From NCBI RefSeq assembly GCF_002105285.1, contig NZ_MUHR01000013.1, positions 124,001 to 188,000 of the forward strand: DNA of 64,000 nucleotides. Reading direction: 5' to 3'. The position numbers and the translations under genes were made by a program. This stretch comes from Planktotalea arctica (GTDB taxonomy: Bacteria > Pseudomonadota > Alphaproteobacteria > Rhodobacterales > Rhodobacteraceae). How positions within the stretch are numbered: position 1 is the first letter of the stretch; each line of letters begins with the position of its first letter. The notes under the pieces are model-generated. The model worked only from the letters and a program-made list of their open reading frames with translations, was not told where the DNA came from and ran no database searches. Positions 18,419-27,455 of this stretch are shown piece by piece.

Positions 18419-18868
18419 CTAAAGAATGTTGATTTCGACGCTGTCTGCCAAGGTGTTCGCGATAAAGCAGTAGCGGTGCGCGCGGTCCTGCATCTGCGCC
18501 AGCTCCTCGGCGCTGACCAAAAAGCCGGTATCGAAACGGACTACCGGATGCAGGTCAATTCGTGTCACCGACATCTGGCCCTTGGGGTTCTTGCCCAAAT
18601 GGGCTTCGGCGTAATCGTGGTAACTGGCCACGGGCCAACCCGCTTTTGCGGCCAGCGCGAGAAAGGTCATCATATGGCAACTGGACAACGCCGAGGCGAG
18701 GGCCTGTTCGGGGTTCGTGTTGTCCGGATTTCCGCCCCAATCAGGGGCGGAATCGACGAGCAGGTCATAGCGGTTGTTGTATTGAACCGTATGCTCGTTT
18801 GAATACGCACCAGTTTGCAAAACGGGAGTCGCTCGCTGCCAATGCAGCTCAATTGCGAGGTCTGACAT
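18419..18868 (-). CDS. OsmC-family thiol peroxidase/redox protein
   Basis: A 149-residue OsmC-like protein with both active cysteines: ALSSCHMMTFLAL (about residue 62) and RAHRYCFIANTLADS (about residue 132), and the family start NPEQALASALSSC. OsmC/Ohr proteins reduce organic hydroperoxides, and some act on sulfur species. In a cluster with a DmdA-like demethylase whose pathway would release methanethiol, a thiol-detoxifying role is attractive but inferred. It lies 27 bases after the demethylase stop on the same strand. Confidence 0.88.
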   Translation of the reverse strand: MSDLAIELHWQRATPVLQTGAYSNEHTVQYNNRYDLLVDSAPDWGGNPDNTNPEQALASALSSCHMMTFLALAAKAGWPVASYHDYAEAHLGKNPKGQMSVTRIDLHPVVRFDTGFLVSAEELAQMQDRAHRYCFIANTLADSVEINIL

Positions 18869-18895
18869 GTCGGTCTTCTTTCGTGTGGCAGGCCG

Positions 18896-20035
18896 TTACG
18901 CGGCTGCAATTTGCTTTTTGGGATCATAGAACGGACGCTCGCAGATTGTTGCGCGGATGGGGCCAGACTTTGTGACGACCTCGACCTGTGCACCGATGCT
19001 GGCGTGTTCCACTGACACCATGGCCAAAGCGATGTTCTGCTCCAAACGTGGGGAATAGACGGCGGATGTGACTTTACCGATTGCTTCGCCATCTGAATTG
19101 ATTTCCCAGAACGTCGTATTCGGCCCAGTGAGAGGGGCACCGTCGATGATCAGGCCGATTTGCTTGCGACTGACACCTTCGTCCTTAATGCGACGCAACG
19201 CGGCCTTGCCGATGAAATCAGCCTCCATGTCGAGGTTCACAAGCCGATCAAATCCAAGCTCATAGGGGTTGGTACTCATGTCAGCATCTGCGTGATACGA
19301 CAACATCCCTCCTTCGATGCGGCGGATGGAGGATGTGTGGCCGGGCTTGAGGCCAAAATCCAGACCTGCTGCCATGATGGTTTCCCACAGCAGGTCGCCC
19401 TTAGAACCGTCACGCAGGTAAATTTCGTATCCCAGTTCACTCGACCAGCCGGTGCGGGACACGATCAGAGGGATGCCGTCCAATTCCACTTCGCGCAGCC
19501 AGTAGTAGCGCAGGTCCATAATCTTGTCGCCAAACAGCGCACGCATGATCTCGCCGGACTTGGGACCCTGCAATTGCAGAGGGGAGACATCGGGTTCGCC
19601 AATCGTGACATCAAGGCCAGAATTGACCGCGACACCCTGCGCCCACAGGAGGATGTCGCTGTCAGCCAGGGAAATCCAGAAATGGTTTTCTGCAAGACGC
19701 AGCAGGATCGGGTCGTTCAGAATGCCGCCATCCGCGTTGGTGATAAGGATGTATTTGCACTGGCCCACGGCCATCTTGGACAGATCACGGCAGGTCAGCA
19801 TCTGGGTGAATTTGGCAGCGTCAGGCCCTGTGATTTCAACCTGCCGTTCAACGGCAACATCACACAGAATAGCATCGTTCACGAGGTTCCAGAAGTTCTG
19901 CGCCGGATCACCGAAATCACGCGGGATATACATGTGGTTGTAGACGGAAAACCCTTGCGCGCCCCAACGCACTGTTGCGTCAAAATAGGGCGACTTGCGG
20001 ATTTGTGTGCCGAAACCGAAATCATCTGCTTGCAT
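18896..20035 (-). CDS. GcvT-fold tetrahydrofolate-dependent demethylase, DmdA-like
   Basis: A 379-residue member of the aminomethyltransferase (GcvT) superfamily. DmdA-type stretches: FSVYNHMYIPRDFGDPAQNF near residue 25, CDVAVERQVEITGPDAAKFT near 60, GGILNDPILLRLAENHFWIS near 105, SPLQLQGPKSGEIMRALFGD near 155 and RTGWSSELGYEIYLRDGSKG near 200. DmdA moves a methyl group of dimethylsulfoniopropionate to THF, giving methylmercaptopropionate. This protein differs from the classic clade A enzymes in its N-terminus, so another methylated substrate (for example a betaine) is possible. ATG 20035 is seven bases from GGAGGA. An Lrp-type regulator lies upstream. Confidence 0.7.
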   Translation of the reverse strand: MQADDFGFGTQIRKSPYFDATVRWGAQGFSVYNHMYIPRDFGDPAQNFWNLVNDAILCDVAVERQVEITGPDAAKFTQMLTCRDLSKMAVGQCKYILITNADGGILNDPILLRLAENHFWISLADSDILLWAQGVAVNSGLDVTIGEPDVSPLQLQGPKSGEIMRALFGDKIMDLRYYWLREVELDGIPLIVSRTGWSSELGYEIYLRDGSKGDLLWETIMAAGLDFGLKPGHTSSIRRIEGGMLSYHADADMSTNPYELGFDRLVNLDMEADFIGKAALRRIKDEGVSRKQIGLIIDGAPLTGPNTTFWEINSDGEAIGKVTSAVYSPRLEQNIALAMVSVEHASIGAQVEVVTKSGPIRATICERPFYDPKKQIAAA

Positions 20036-20198
20036 TGAAACGTCCTCCCATTTGTTTGTGATCCTCCCGACCACAAACCGTTGAATTCTGTCCGAGAAAT
20101 AGTCCGGGAAAGGCAAGGAAAGCGGTCCAAAGATTCCGCATTCGCAGTCCAACCAGGCCGTTTTTAAAGCGCTATGAGGACCGTTTGGACCGGTGCGG

Positions 20199-20690
20199 CT
20201 ATTTAAGGCGCGCAGTGGCCAGCTTTGATATGTTGGGCAAAGCGGTTTTCACTTGTCGGGTCGCGAAGTGGGTCATGTAGCGGTCGATGCCCAGATCTTC
20301 GACATGGAGGTCTTCCACAAAGTCCTGAAACGCAGTCAAGTTCGGGCTTACGACCTTCATGATGTAGTCGACCCCGCCGCCCGTGGCGATACAATCAATA
20401 ATCTCGTCTCGGCCTTTGACGTAGGCTTCAAAGCGGTCGAAGTCTGCCTTGCGATGACGGCTGAGTGAGACTGTCACGATCACTTGGGCGAAATCAGCCA
20501 GCAGACTCAACGCAATGTCGGCGTGATAGCCGCGAATATATCCGCCCGCTTTCAATCTGGCCAGCCGCGCCCAGCACGGTGTCGCGGAAAGACCGCTAAT
20601 CTCGGCAAGCTTGGCTTTGCTCAATTGCCCATGCTGCTGAAGCGCACTGAGAATGCGGACGTCTGCGGCATCAAGGGCAAGTTTTTTCAT
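20199..20690 (-). CDS. Lrp/AsnC-family transcriptional regulator
   Basis: A 163-residue Lrp/AsnC protein: N-terminal HTH (DAADVRILSALQQHGQLSKA, GLSATPCWARLARLKAGGYI) and a C-terminal RAM domain (FAQVIVTVSLSRHRKADFDR ... CIATGGGVDYIMKVVSPNL). Such regulators sense small molecules, often amino acids. It lies 163 bases upstream of the DmdA-like gene on the same strand and is the natural candidate to control that cluster. Confidence 0.92.
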   Translation of the reverse strand: MKKLALDAADVRILSALQQHGQLSKAKLAEISGLSATPCWARLARLKAGGYIRGYHADIALSLLADFAQVIVTVSLSRHRKADFDRFEAYVKGRDEIIDCIATGGGVDYIMKVVSPNLTAFQDFVEDLHVEDLGIDRYMTHFATRQVKTALPNISKLATARLK

Positions 20691-21524
20691 TCAATCTGGT
20701 CTTTCATGGTATGAATGCACAGCCATAAGTCGCACGACCGCATGCTAGATTAGGATCTACCTATCTGAAAGCTCTCCAACGGGATGCCGGTTTTGCGACC
20801 AAAACGAGCAAATCCTCGTCTAGGCAGCCGAGTCGCCGGCCAATAAGTGGCTACCTTGGTACGACATCAATTTTTCGTAGCCATCCTATTTTCACAAAAG
20901 CAATGCAATCCAAACGCTAGAATGCAGCTATCAATGCCCAAGTTGAGTGTTGGCGAAATTCACAACTGGCAAGATTTCGGGCTACAGCCAGATATTGGTT
21001 GCATCACGTTCTCTAGAACCGCGTGCGGTCCAACTGTTTTCTCAATGAACACTTTGTTCACTTTCCAGGCTGCAGCCACTAGATGCGCAAATTCTAGCGC
21101 GAAAGTCCGCAATGAGCATAAAGCCACTGATCATGCATAAGCAGCGAAATGGTGCTTTGTTGGCAGTCTGTAAATTAGACCAATGATTTTTGCTGCACTC
21201 TGCGCGAATGGCTGGTTTTCCCGCTGCGCGGCAGCACCGAATTTTACGCTCACGCAGCATTTTCGACGCTGCGAGCGCACGCAGCAGGAAAAACAAATTC
21301 ACGCAATGGGCTCAGCGCTGCCATTAGATCGGTCGCAGCATTTTTCGTTCATGGGCCTCGCCGCACCGACACGGACGGCTCTAACCGGTCATTCGAGGCC
21401 GAGGTCTGCGCCGCAGCGCCGCTTCACCAAACCAGCCATCACGCACGGCGCAGCATTTCCACAGGCATGACGATCGCAATGCGGAAAAACCGACATTTGC
21501 AGGGGTAGCGGATCACCATCCTGC
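20691..21524. other. Long intergenic region, no gene recognised
   Basis: About 830 bases between the Lrp gene and the AraC regulator. The part from 20760 to 21120 is AT-rich with only short unlikely frames. From 21180 to 21470 words built on GCAGCATTTTTCG and GCTGCG recur irregularly, similar in flavour to 6850-7560. I see no tRNA, no clean repeat unit and no terminator-grade hairpin. It is probably decayed sequence. Confidence 0.4.
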
Positions 21525-22523
21525 CTATTTGCCGACCCCATCTGCGGGTTCTCGGACTTCGCTCGGCGATAAACCGGTCCAACGTCGGAAGCTTCGGAAA
21601 AAACTGTTCGGATCGCTATAAGCCAGCAGGAAGGAGATTTCCTCGTTCGCCAACGCGCTCTTGGTCAGGTATCGCAGCGCAAGGTCTTTGCGCGTTGTAT
21701 CGAGGATTTGCTGGAACGTCGTGTCCTCGTCGCGTAATCGCCGTTGCAAAGTGCTGCGGCTGACGCTGAGTTCCTGGCATACCGTCACCACGTCAGCTTT
21801 GCCCAACGGCAGTTGTGTCAGTAGCGCGCTTGAGACCTTGGCGGACATGTTGCTGGTGCGGGATCGCGCGGCAAGTTGTCGTTCGAGATCCTGTTCCATC
21901 GCCCCCCACAACCCTTGGGCCTCGGATAGAAATGGTGCCGTTGCATCGGCGTGAGAGAAGCTCAGGGTGGCCTTTTCGCCATATCTCGGCATCACGCCGA
22001 GATGCCGGGCGAGTGTGTGTCGCGAATCTTCGTCAGCCCTGAGCGTGGCCGCCACCGGGACCATCGGGCGGGCAGTCATCAGCCGCGCTTTTTCAACGAC
22101 GAATGCAAGATAGAGCGCCAGCATGGAGGCGGGCAAATCAAGCCCCGGTATGCTGCTGTCGTATTCCACTGTCAGTTCCGCATCATCGCCGAAAACGTGC
22201 ATGCGGGTTGGACCGATAAGGCTCTTATAGCGGGTGATCCGGCGCAAACCTTGTTCAAGGTCAGGCGCACAATCCAGCGCCAGAAAGACAGGAACGATCG
22301 GCCCGCGCGCAATGGCGATGCCCATTTGGCTCGGCAAGTCATCGCGCCCTGCCAGACAGACCATTGCGTCCCACGCGGCCACGTATTGTATTGCGGTCAC
22401 TCCAAGAGCTGCCTGCTTGGGATCGAGATGGCCGAGACCGGCCTCGCGGAGCATGTCTATGGGGTCGATCCCGAGCATACGGCAGGCGTTCAACCCGAGC
22501 GCGAGCGGATATGTTTCCTGCAC
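21525..22523 (-). CDS. AraC-family transcriptional regulator with arabinose-binding-like N-terminal domain
   Basis: A 332-residue regulator: N-terminal effector domain beginning YPLALGLNACRMLGIDPIDM and C-terminal AraC HTHs (VVTVCQELSVSRSTLQRRLR; LRYLTKSALANEEISFLLAY; SDPNSFFRSFRRWTGLSPSE). The layout is that of OruR/ArgR-like AraC proteins. It is transcribed away from the alpha/beta hydrolase at 22700, which it probably regulates. Confidence 0.9.
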   Translation of the reverse strand: MQETYPLALGLNACRMLGIDPIDMLREAGLGHLDPKQAALGVTAIQYVAAWDAMVCLAGRDDLPSQMGIAIARGPIVPVFLALDCAPDLEQGLRRITRYKSLIGPTRMHVFGDDAELTVEYDSSIPGLDLPASMLALYLAFVVEKARLMTARPMVPVAATLRADEDSRHTLARHLGVMPRYGEKATLSFSHADATAPFLSEAQGLWGAMEQDLERQLAARSRTSNMSAKVSSALLTQLPLGKADVVTVCQELSVSRSTLQRRLRDEDTTFQQILDTTRKDLALRYLTKSALANEEISFLLAYSDPNSFFRSFRRWTGLSPSEVREPADGVGK

Positions 22524-22699
22524 CGTAGTCTCCCTATCAGTTGGTGGTCCCTTCGTAGTTCATTGCGCCAAAACATCCCTCTTGCAAGTTCTGCAAGTCG
22601 ATTGGGACGAAATGCAAGCGTTTGACCGCATCTGCATGTTCCAGCTCTAAGCGGTCCGGCTTAGCTTGACCTCCAACGCAATCAATCAGGATCAGAAAA

Positions 22700-23542
22700 A
22701 TGAAGTTTCAGACCACGACAATAGACGGCGTCATGATCCGCTTTGCGGCCAGCCGGAATGAAGGCAAGCCGCAGCTCTTGCTGACCTCGCCGCAACCCAT
22801 GAGCGTTCTGACCTATCGCAACTGGTGGGATCAGCTATCCCAAAGCTTTGATGTGGTGGCGGTGGATCTGCCCAATCACGGCGGTTCTGACCCTGCGCGT
22901 CATGTCACGACCGTCAGTCAGCACGCGGTGTTTCTGGGCAAGATTCTGGATCACTTCGGTCTGTCGCACCCGCATGCAGTCGGGCCGGATATCGGCACTC
23001 CAACCCTGATGCGGTTCATGGCGGACAACCCGGGCCGGATTAAATCAGCGACCGTGGGCGATGCGGGCGTGGTTGGAAAGGTGGAAGGGTCGTTTCTCCT
23101 GCGGGCTCTCGTGTCTTCGCGCCTTGTGCAGTGGGCGACACTCTCTGGCGGCGGCCGCATCGGCGGGCGCATCTACTGCGCCGCCGCTAACAGCGTCGGG
23201 TATCGTCTCATCAAACCGTCACGCGAGGTAAAGGCAGACTATCTTGCCGGGTCCACGCGCTTTGCCAAGCTGCGCGGGCAAGTCGGCTTTCTGGGCAGCT
23301 ATCCAACCGAAACACCGGCGCTTGAGCGTGATGTAACGCGGATCGAAGCCCCGGTGCAGGTCCTTCATGGTGAGTTCGATACATTCGTGTCTGTATCCAA
23401 TTCGCGGCGGCTGGCGGACCTTCTGCCAAACAGCAGGTTCGCTGTCATTCCTGGTGCGGCACATTATGCGTGGGAGGATAACCCGTTAGACTACCTCGAA
23501 AAGGTCTTGGGCTTCATCAAGGAGGTGGATGCCACCACCTAA
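22700..23542 (+). CDS. Alpha/beta hydrolase
   Basis: A 280-residue alpha/beta hydrolase. Residues 25-60 give the oxyanion and first strand region (QLLLTSPQPMSVLTYRNWWD ... DVVAVDLPNHGGSDPARHVT). The nucleophile elbow reads HAVGPDIGTPTL, so the nucleophile is probably an Asp, as in haloalkane dehalogenases and epoxide hydrolases, not a Ser. The acid is in LHGEFDTFVS and the histidine in GAAHYAWEDNP. It has no signal peptide. The ATG at 22700 follows AGGATCAG. It ends 15 bases before a MITE. Confidence 0.88.
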   Translation: MKFQTTTIDGVMIRFAASRNEGKPQLLLTSPQPMSVLTYRNWWDQLSQSFDVVAVDLPNHGGSDPARHVTTVSQHAVFLGKILDHFGLSHPHAVGPDIGTPTLMRFMADNPGRIKSATVGDAGVVGKVEGSFLLRALVSSRLVQWATLSGGGRIGGRIYCAAANSVGYRLIKPSREVKADYLAGSTRFAKLRGQVGFLGSYPTETPALERDVTRIEAPVQVLHGEFDTFVSVSNSRRLADLLPNSRFAVIPGAAHYAWEDNPLDYLEKVLGFIKEVDATT

Positions 23543-23557
23543 GCAAACCCGTATTCT

Positions 23558-23823
23558 TAGGGTCAGGACCCATTAATCCTGCACCACGGGCGCCAAATCC
23601 GCGAAATATCAGTGGTTTGGCCCGGAAAGGGAATAGTGGTTTTATTTTCAGGCGGGCCGAGCCGCTGAGATGAAGCGGATTTGGCGTCCTACGGATTTGG
23701 CGGATTTTCAGCCTGCCGTCTTCCCAGAGCCTTGAAATAAAAACACTATTCCTGCGTCTCTGGTCATAGTCAGACAGAAAATCTGCCAAACCAGTGGCGC
23801 AGGATTAATGGGTCCTGACCCTA
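23558..23823. mobile_element. MITE with 25-bp perfect terminal inverted repeats and TA duplication
   Basis: The left end begins TAGGGTCAGGACCCATTAAT (23558) and its exact reverse complement closes the element at 23823; the perfect arm is 25 bp. Beyond that the halves remain imperfect inverted copies (GGGAATAGTGGTTTTATTTT on the left against GGAATAGTGTTTTTATTTC read inward from the right). TA stands at both ends, fitting a TA target duplication typical of IS630/Tc1-mariner transposases. The element has no transposase and must have been moved in trans. It joins the 3' end of the truncated mprF to the hydrolase side. Confidence 0.85.
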
Positions 23824-25492
23824 GTGAAATGCCCGCCTCCGGATCTTCACTTTCAGCGATGAGTTGACGAACGGCGTCAGGAATTGGCTGGGTTTTGACT
23901 GATTTACCGCGTCCCATCAGAACAGAGTTCAGCGCAATTGTGGCAAGGATGAATGCAACGACAAGGCTGGCCCGCAAAAACCGTGAGGCATCGCCACGCA
24001 AAGCAAAGTCCCACCAGAGGGCATCCCGATACGGCACGTTGCTATAGGCAAAGAGGCCAACCCATGTGACTGCGCCCAGAAGGGCTGCGAGACTGACCAG
24101 CCAAGTCGTGTTCAGGCGGAACACCGAAGCCCCGTCGACCCTGTAAAATGCAGACTTAAAAGCGCCGAGAATACTGGTGCTGATCAGCAGGCCTGTGGCC
24201 TCCTCCCAATCGAGGCCCTTGAGCAGCGAGGCCAAGATACCTGCCACCATGAGCGCCATGGCGATGAGCCAAGCGCGATAAAGTTTCCGATAGAGGCCCC
24301 GCGAAATGACGATGAGCAACAAGCCTGCGACGCTTCCCGCAAGGTGCGACGCTTCGATAAAGGGCAAGGGGATCATGTCACGCAGCACACCAAGTCGCGC
24401 CGTATCCGCGGGTAAGTTACCAGAAACGAGCAGGAGCGTTCCGGCCAAAAGAGCGACACCGGCTGCAGCCATCGGCACGATCGGTCGGGCAAGGCGAAAG
24501 GCCCAGGTCGCGGTTTGTGTCGCCGCGTGGCGTTTTGATCCTGCCCAGACAAACGCCAACCCGACGACGGCGACCAGAAACGGCAAGAGCGTGTAGATGA
24601 GCCGGTACAGCACCAATGCGGCCAAAGCGTCTGATCTGCCAGCAGCACCCAAGCCAGCAATAATCGTTGCCTCGAAAACACCCAAGCCCCCCGGAGCATG
24701 GCTGAGAATACCAAATGCGATCGCACTGATATAAATGATGAAGAAGTAAGGGTAGCTCTGCACCAGATCGGCAGGCATCAGGACATAAAGCGTCATCGCA
24801 GCACCGGTGATGTCGAACAGGGCGGCGATGGTCAGTCCACCGGCAAGGCGAACCCCGGGCAGATTAAACCCAAAGCCCGCAAATGACAGGCGGCGCGCGC
24901 CCCGCGCCAACCATACAAAGAACGCTATGAGTGCCGAAAGCAATCCAACGCCCATGATGGTTTCGGTTGAATTCGCGAGGGGCAGAACTGTGGACAAACC
25001 CTTGGGATGAAGGGTCATGAGAGTGCCAAGGATCAGGATCAGTCCCATCCAGAACGCCACCCAAGACGTCGCAATCACCCCTGCAACACGGGCAAGATCC
25101 AATCCCATAGCAGCATAGACCCGATAGCGGACGGCTGTCCCTGTCAGATAGGAAAACCCCAGCAAATTCGAGATTGCATAGCCACTTGCGCCCGCAAGCC
25201 CCGCGATCTTGTCTGGGACTTTGCCCTTCGCAACAGAGCGCACGGCAAATACGTCATAAAACGAAAGAGCAAAAAAGCTGACCACAGTCCAAAGTAGTGC
25301 AAAACCAAGAGACTTCTTCGAGCTTCCCGCGATATCGGCTTTCACATCCGCCCAATGCACTTGGCTCGCAAACTTGTGCAAGACGTAAACAGCGACGCAG
25401 GTGACCAGGATTGGAACGGCTATCTGGACAACAGGATGCTCCAGAGCGCGAACAATGCGCTGCGGTGGACGTGCCGGTTCATGGGCGTTCAT
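23708..25492 (-). CDS. mprF: MprF-type lysylphosphatidylglycerol flippase, synthase half lost at a MITE
   Basis: A 594-residue membrane protein with about 14 hydrophobic segments, matching the flippase half of bifunctional MprF (ALFDITGAAMTLYVLMPADL, ILSHAPGGLGVFEATIIAGL, YRLIYTLLPFLVAV, ASHLAGSVAGLLLIVISRGL). After IPDAVRQLIAESEDPEAGIS the reading enters the MITE at 23823 and the last 38 or so residues (starting LGSGPINPAPLVWQ) are element-encoded up to the stop at 23708. Full MprF proteins go on from this point into a DUF2156 aminoacyl-transferase domain, of which nothing is found. The remaining part could still flip lipids. It overlaps the DUF1003 gene by 14 bases. Confidence 0.85.
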   Translation of the reverse strand: MNAHEPARPPQRIVRALEHPVVQIAVPILVTCVAVYVLHKFASQVHWADVKADIAGSSKKSLGFALLWTVVSFFALSFYDVFAVRSVAKGKVPDKIAGLAGASGYAISNLLGFSYLTGTAVRYRVYAAMGLDLARVAGVIATSWVAFWMGLILILGTLMTLHPKGLSTVLPLANSTETIMGVGLLSALIAFFVWLARGARRLSFAGFGFNLPGVRLAGGLTIAALFDITGAAMTLYVLMPADLVQSYPYFFIIYISAIAFGILSHAPGGLGVFEATIIAGLGAAGRSDALAALVLYRLIYTLLPFLVAVVGLAFVWAGSKRHAATQTATWAFRLARPIVPMAAAGVALLAGTLLLVSGNLPADTARLGVLRDMIPLPFIEASHLAGSVAGLLLIVISRGLYRKLYRAWLIAMALMVAGILASLLKGLDWEEATGLLISTSILGAFKSAFYRVDGASVFRLNTTWLVSLAALLGAVTWVGLFAYSNVPYRDALWWDFALRGDASRFLRASLVVAFILATIALNSVLMGRGKSVKTQPIPDAVRQLIAESEDPEAGISLGSGPINPAPLVWQIFCLTMTRDAGIVFLFQGSGKTAG

Positions 25493-26192
25493 TCAGACGT
25501 TCCTCCAGAAGTTCGATCTGGATTTGTTGCAACTCAGCGAGCTTGTCCCACTGCTGGGCCAATTGATGGTCCATCTTCTCGTGGAGTTGCCGGATCTCAA
25601 GTTCTGCCTTCAAATTGACGCGGTAATCATTTTCAGCCTGTATCCGGTCTCTGGTATCCTGACGCCTTTGGCTCATCATGATGATTGGGGCCTGAAGGGC
25701 CGCAAGACTGGACAGGACGAGATTCAGCAAAATGAAAGGGTAGGGATCGAATGGCCGCACCATCAGCCCGATTGCATTGACAGTGATCCAGATGACCAAG
25801 ATTGCGGTGAATGAAATGATGAATGGCCAACTACCGCCAAACGCGGCGACGTGATCGGCCATTCGTTCGCCGAATGACGTTGATTCCTCTATCGCATTTG
25901 ACAGGTTCTGCGAAACCAATTGGCCAGACTGAAGGCTTTCGATAACTTGGCGGTCCAGATCGCTCAATTCGCCGCGTTCTCTCTCAAGCAGCGCTTCGAC
26001 ATAGGCACCGCGGAACGTTGCGAGATCAGAGCGACAGATGTGCTTGCCCGCGTCCCAACCGGGATAGGCTGCGTTGACCAGTTCGGAAACGCCGGGTCTG
26101 ACGGAAACCCAAGGCCGAATGCGAGACGGCGGGAAAGCCTTCTGACAAACATGGCAATGGAACTTTGTGGTCGAGATCTTGGGCTCGGTCAC
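25479..26192 (-). CDS. DUF1003 membrane protein
   Basis: A 237-residue protein. An N-terminal zinc-ribbon-like part has CHVCQKAFPP near residue 15 and GKHICRSDLA further on; then DLDRQVIESLQSGQ, two membrane segments (WPFIISFTAILVIWITVNAI and YPFILLNLVLSSLAALQAPI) and the DUF1003 signature MMSQRRQDTRDRIQAENDYR, ending in a coiled coil. I place the start at a GTG (26192) that overlaps the stop of the hdeD-like gene (GTGA); a longer reading from ATG 26300 would overlap that gene by over 100 bases. Function unknown; this family is often found with stress membrane proteins. Confidence 0.85.
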   Translation of the reverse strand: MTEPKISTTKFHCHVCQKAFPPSRIRPWVSVRPGVSELVNAAYPGWDAGKHICRSDLATFRGAYVEALLERERGELSDLDRQVIESLQSGQLVSQNLSNAIEESTSFGERMADHVAAFGGSWPFIISFTAILVIWITVNAIGLMVRPFDPYPFILLNLVLSSLAALQAPIIMMSQRRQDTRDRIQAENDYRVNLKAELEIRQLHEKMDHQLAQQWDKLAELQQIQIELLEERLNERP

Positions 26193-26749
26193 AGGGCCAG
26201 CGTTCCTGCGGAACGCGACATCAGGAGCATCGAAATGCCAGTTGATAAGAAATTCAGACCAATCAAAAAGCCCAAAACCCATGTGGAGGTTGTCGGCCAC
26301 TGCACCAAAATGACGGCTCCAAGAATGACCGCTGAAACCCCGCTTGCTATGATCCAGCGCCAGCTTGATATCTGATTGCGCAATCTCAGCCCAAAAGTGA
26401 TCGAGAGAGCGCCATCGAGCAGAAGTGCAATGACGATGAACCCAGTGATGAATGCCGCGCCGCGATCGGGGGAAAAGACGAATGAGAGCCCTATAATTAA
26501 CACAGCTGCGAAAAACAGTGTTACGATGCGCCAGTCAAAGATCGCACGGAAACTGTTGGCAAAGGCCAGACCGGCGAGGCCCCAGAACACAAAGAGCCAA
26601 GCGACCAGTTGTTCAACTACAAGCGTTGCCACCACAGGGGCAAGGATCGCAGCCACACCCAGTGCCGCAAAGACGAGCCCGAGGTTTCGGAAACTGTTCC
26701 TGATGTTCGCGTGACTTCTGGGTGTTTGGGGCGGGCTGTCAGGTTGCAT
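26189..26749 (-). CDS. HdeD-family (DUF308) acid-stress membrane protein
   Basis: A 186-residue protein with six hydrophobic segments arranged as three DUF308 pairs (LVFAALGVAAILAPVVATLV; LFVFWGLAGLAFANSF; WRIVTLFFAAVLIIGLSFVF; GFIVIALLLDGALSITFGLR; WIIASGVSAVILGAVILVQW; VLGFLIGLNFLSTGISMLL). HdeD contributes to acid tolerance in enterobacteria by an unclear mechanism. The ATG at 26749 follows AAGGATCAAAACATC. It is coupled to the DUF1003 gene downstream. Confidence 0.85.
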   Translation of the reverse strand: MQPDSPPQTPRSHANIRNSFRNLGLVFAALGVAAILAPVVATLVVEQLVAWLFVFWGLAGLAFANSFRAIFDWRIVTLFFAAVLIIGLSFVFSPDRGAAFITGFIVIALLLDGALSITFGLRLRNQISSWRWIIASGVSAVILGAVILVQWPTTSTWVLGFLIGLNFLSTGISMLLMSRSAGTLAL

Positions 26750-26783
26750 GATGTTTTGATCCTTGTTGCGTTGGCCGTGCCCG

Positions 26784-27302
26784 CTATTCCCTTGAGAGTT
26801 TCTCAGCCATTTTGGCGTGTTTGGTATCGAAATGGTTGCGCAGATGGTTTTCGGCATCTGAATCGAGGTTCGTGCGCAGAATGCGTCCACCCTTCTTGCT
26901 CAGGCGCTCAATGACGCGGTCTGACGCTTCGGTCCGCATCATCATGAACAGCGCTGCCTGACCCGGTTGCAGGGCACCTGAAACGTCTTTCATGAAATCG
27001 TCATCAATACCGTAGTCAGAAAGGCCGCCTGAAATTGCACCTGCACCGGCCCCGACGGCCAAGCCCAACAACGGATTGAAGAAGATAAGACCCGCCAAAA
27101 GGCCCCAAAACGCACCACCGGTTGCACCAACGGTCCACATATTGACCATTTGATCCAGCTTGATGTTCCGATCCTTGTCTGCTGTCGCGATTACGGCATC
27201 CGCAATCTCCACAAGGTATTCCTTTGCCATTCCAAAGAGTTCATAACGCGCAGCCTCGGCTTTGGCGGGCGTGTCATATGCAACGACAATGAGTTCAGAC
27301 AT
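26784..27302 (-). CDS. DUF1269 membrane protein
   Basis: A 172-residue protein starting MSELIVVAYDTPAKAEAARY, with a central glycine-alanine-rich membrane hairpin (TGGAFWGLLAGLIFFNPLLG, LAVGAGAGAISGGLSDYGID) and the typical DUF1269 end (LQPGQAALFMMMRTEASDRV, IERLSKKGGRILRTNL). The biochemical role of the family is unknown; genes of this kind recur in stress islands. It lies 34 bases upstream of the hdeD-like gene. Confidence 0.88.
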   Translation of the reverse strand: MSELIVVAYDTPAKAEAARYELFGMAKEYLVEIADAVIATADKDRNIKLDQMVNMWTVGATGGAFWGLLAGLIFFNPLLGLAVGAGAGAISGGLSDYGIDDDFMKDVSGALQPGQAALFMMMRTEASDRVIERLSKKGGRILRTNLDSDAENHLRNHFDTKHAKMAEKLSRE

Positions 27303-27455
27303 TCGATGTTCCTTTGTGAAACTGCGATCATTTCAGGTACTAAACGCGGCTGAGGATGAGTGAGTGTTGGCCCAATACGGTGGTGGCCGGGGACTGCGCG
27401 AGGGCGACACCAATACGTTTGAGCCCCCCTGCCGGAAAGGGCTTGAATGCCTCAA

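Noticed and set aside
19160-20038. A 292-codon plus-strand frame opposite the DmdA-like gene
   Set aside because: Antisense shadow; translation has no family-like pattern.
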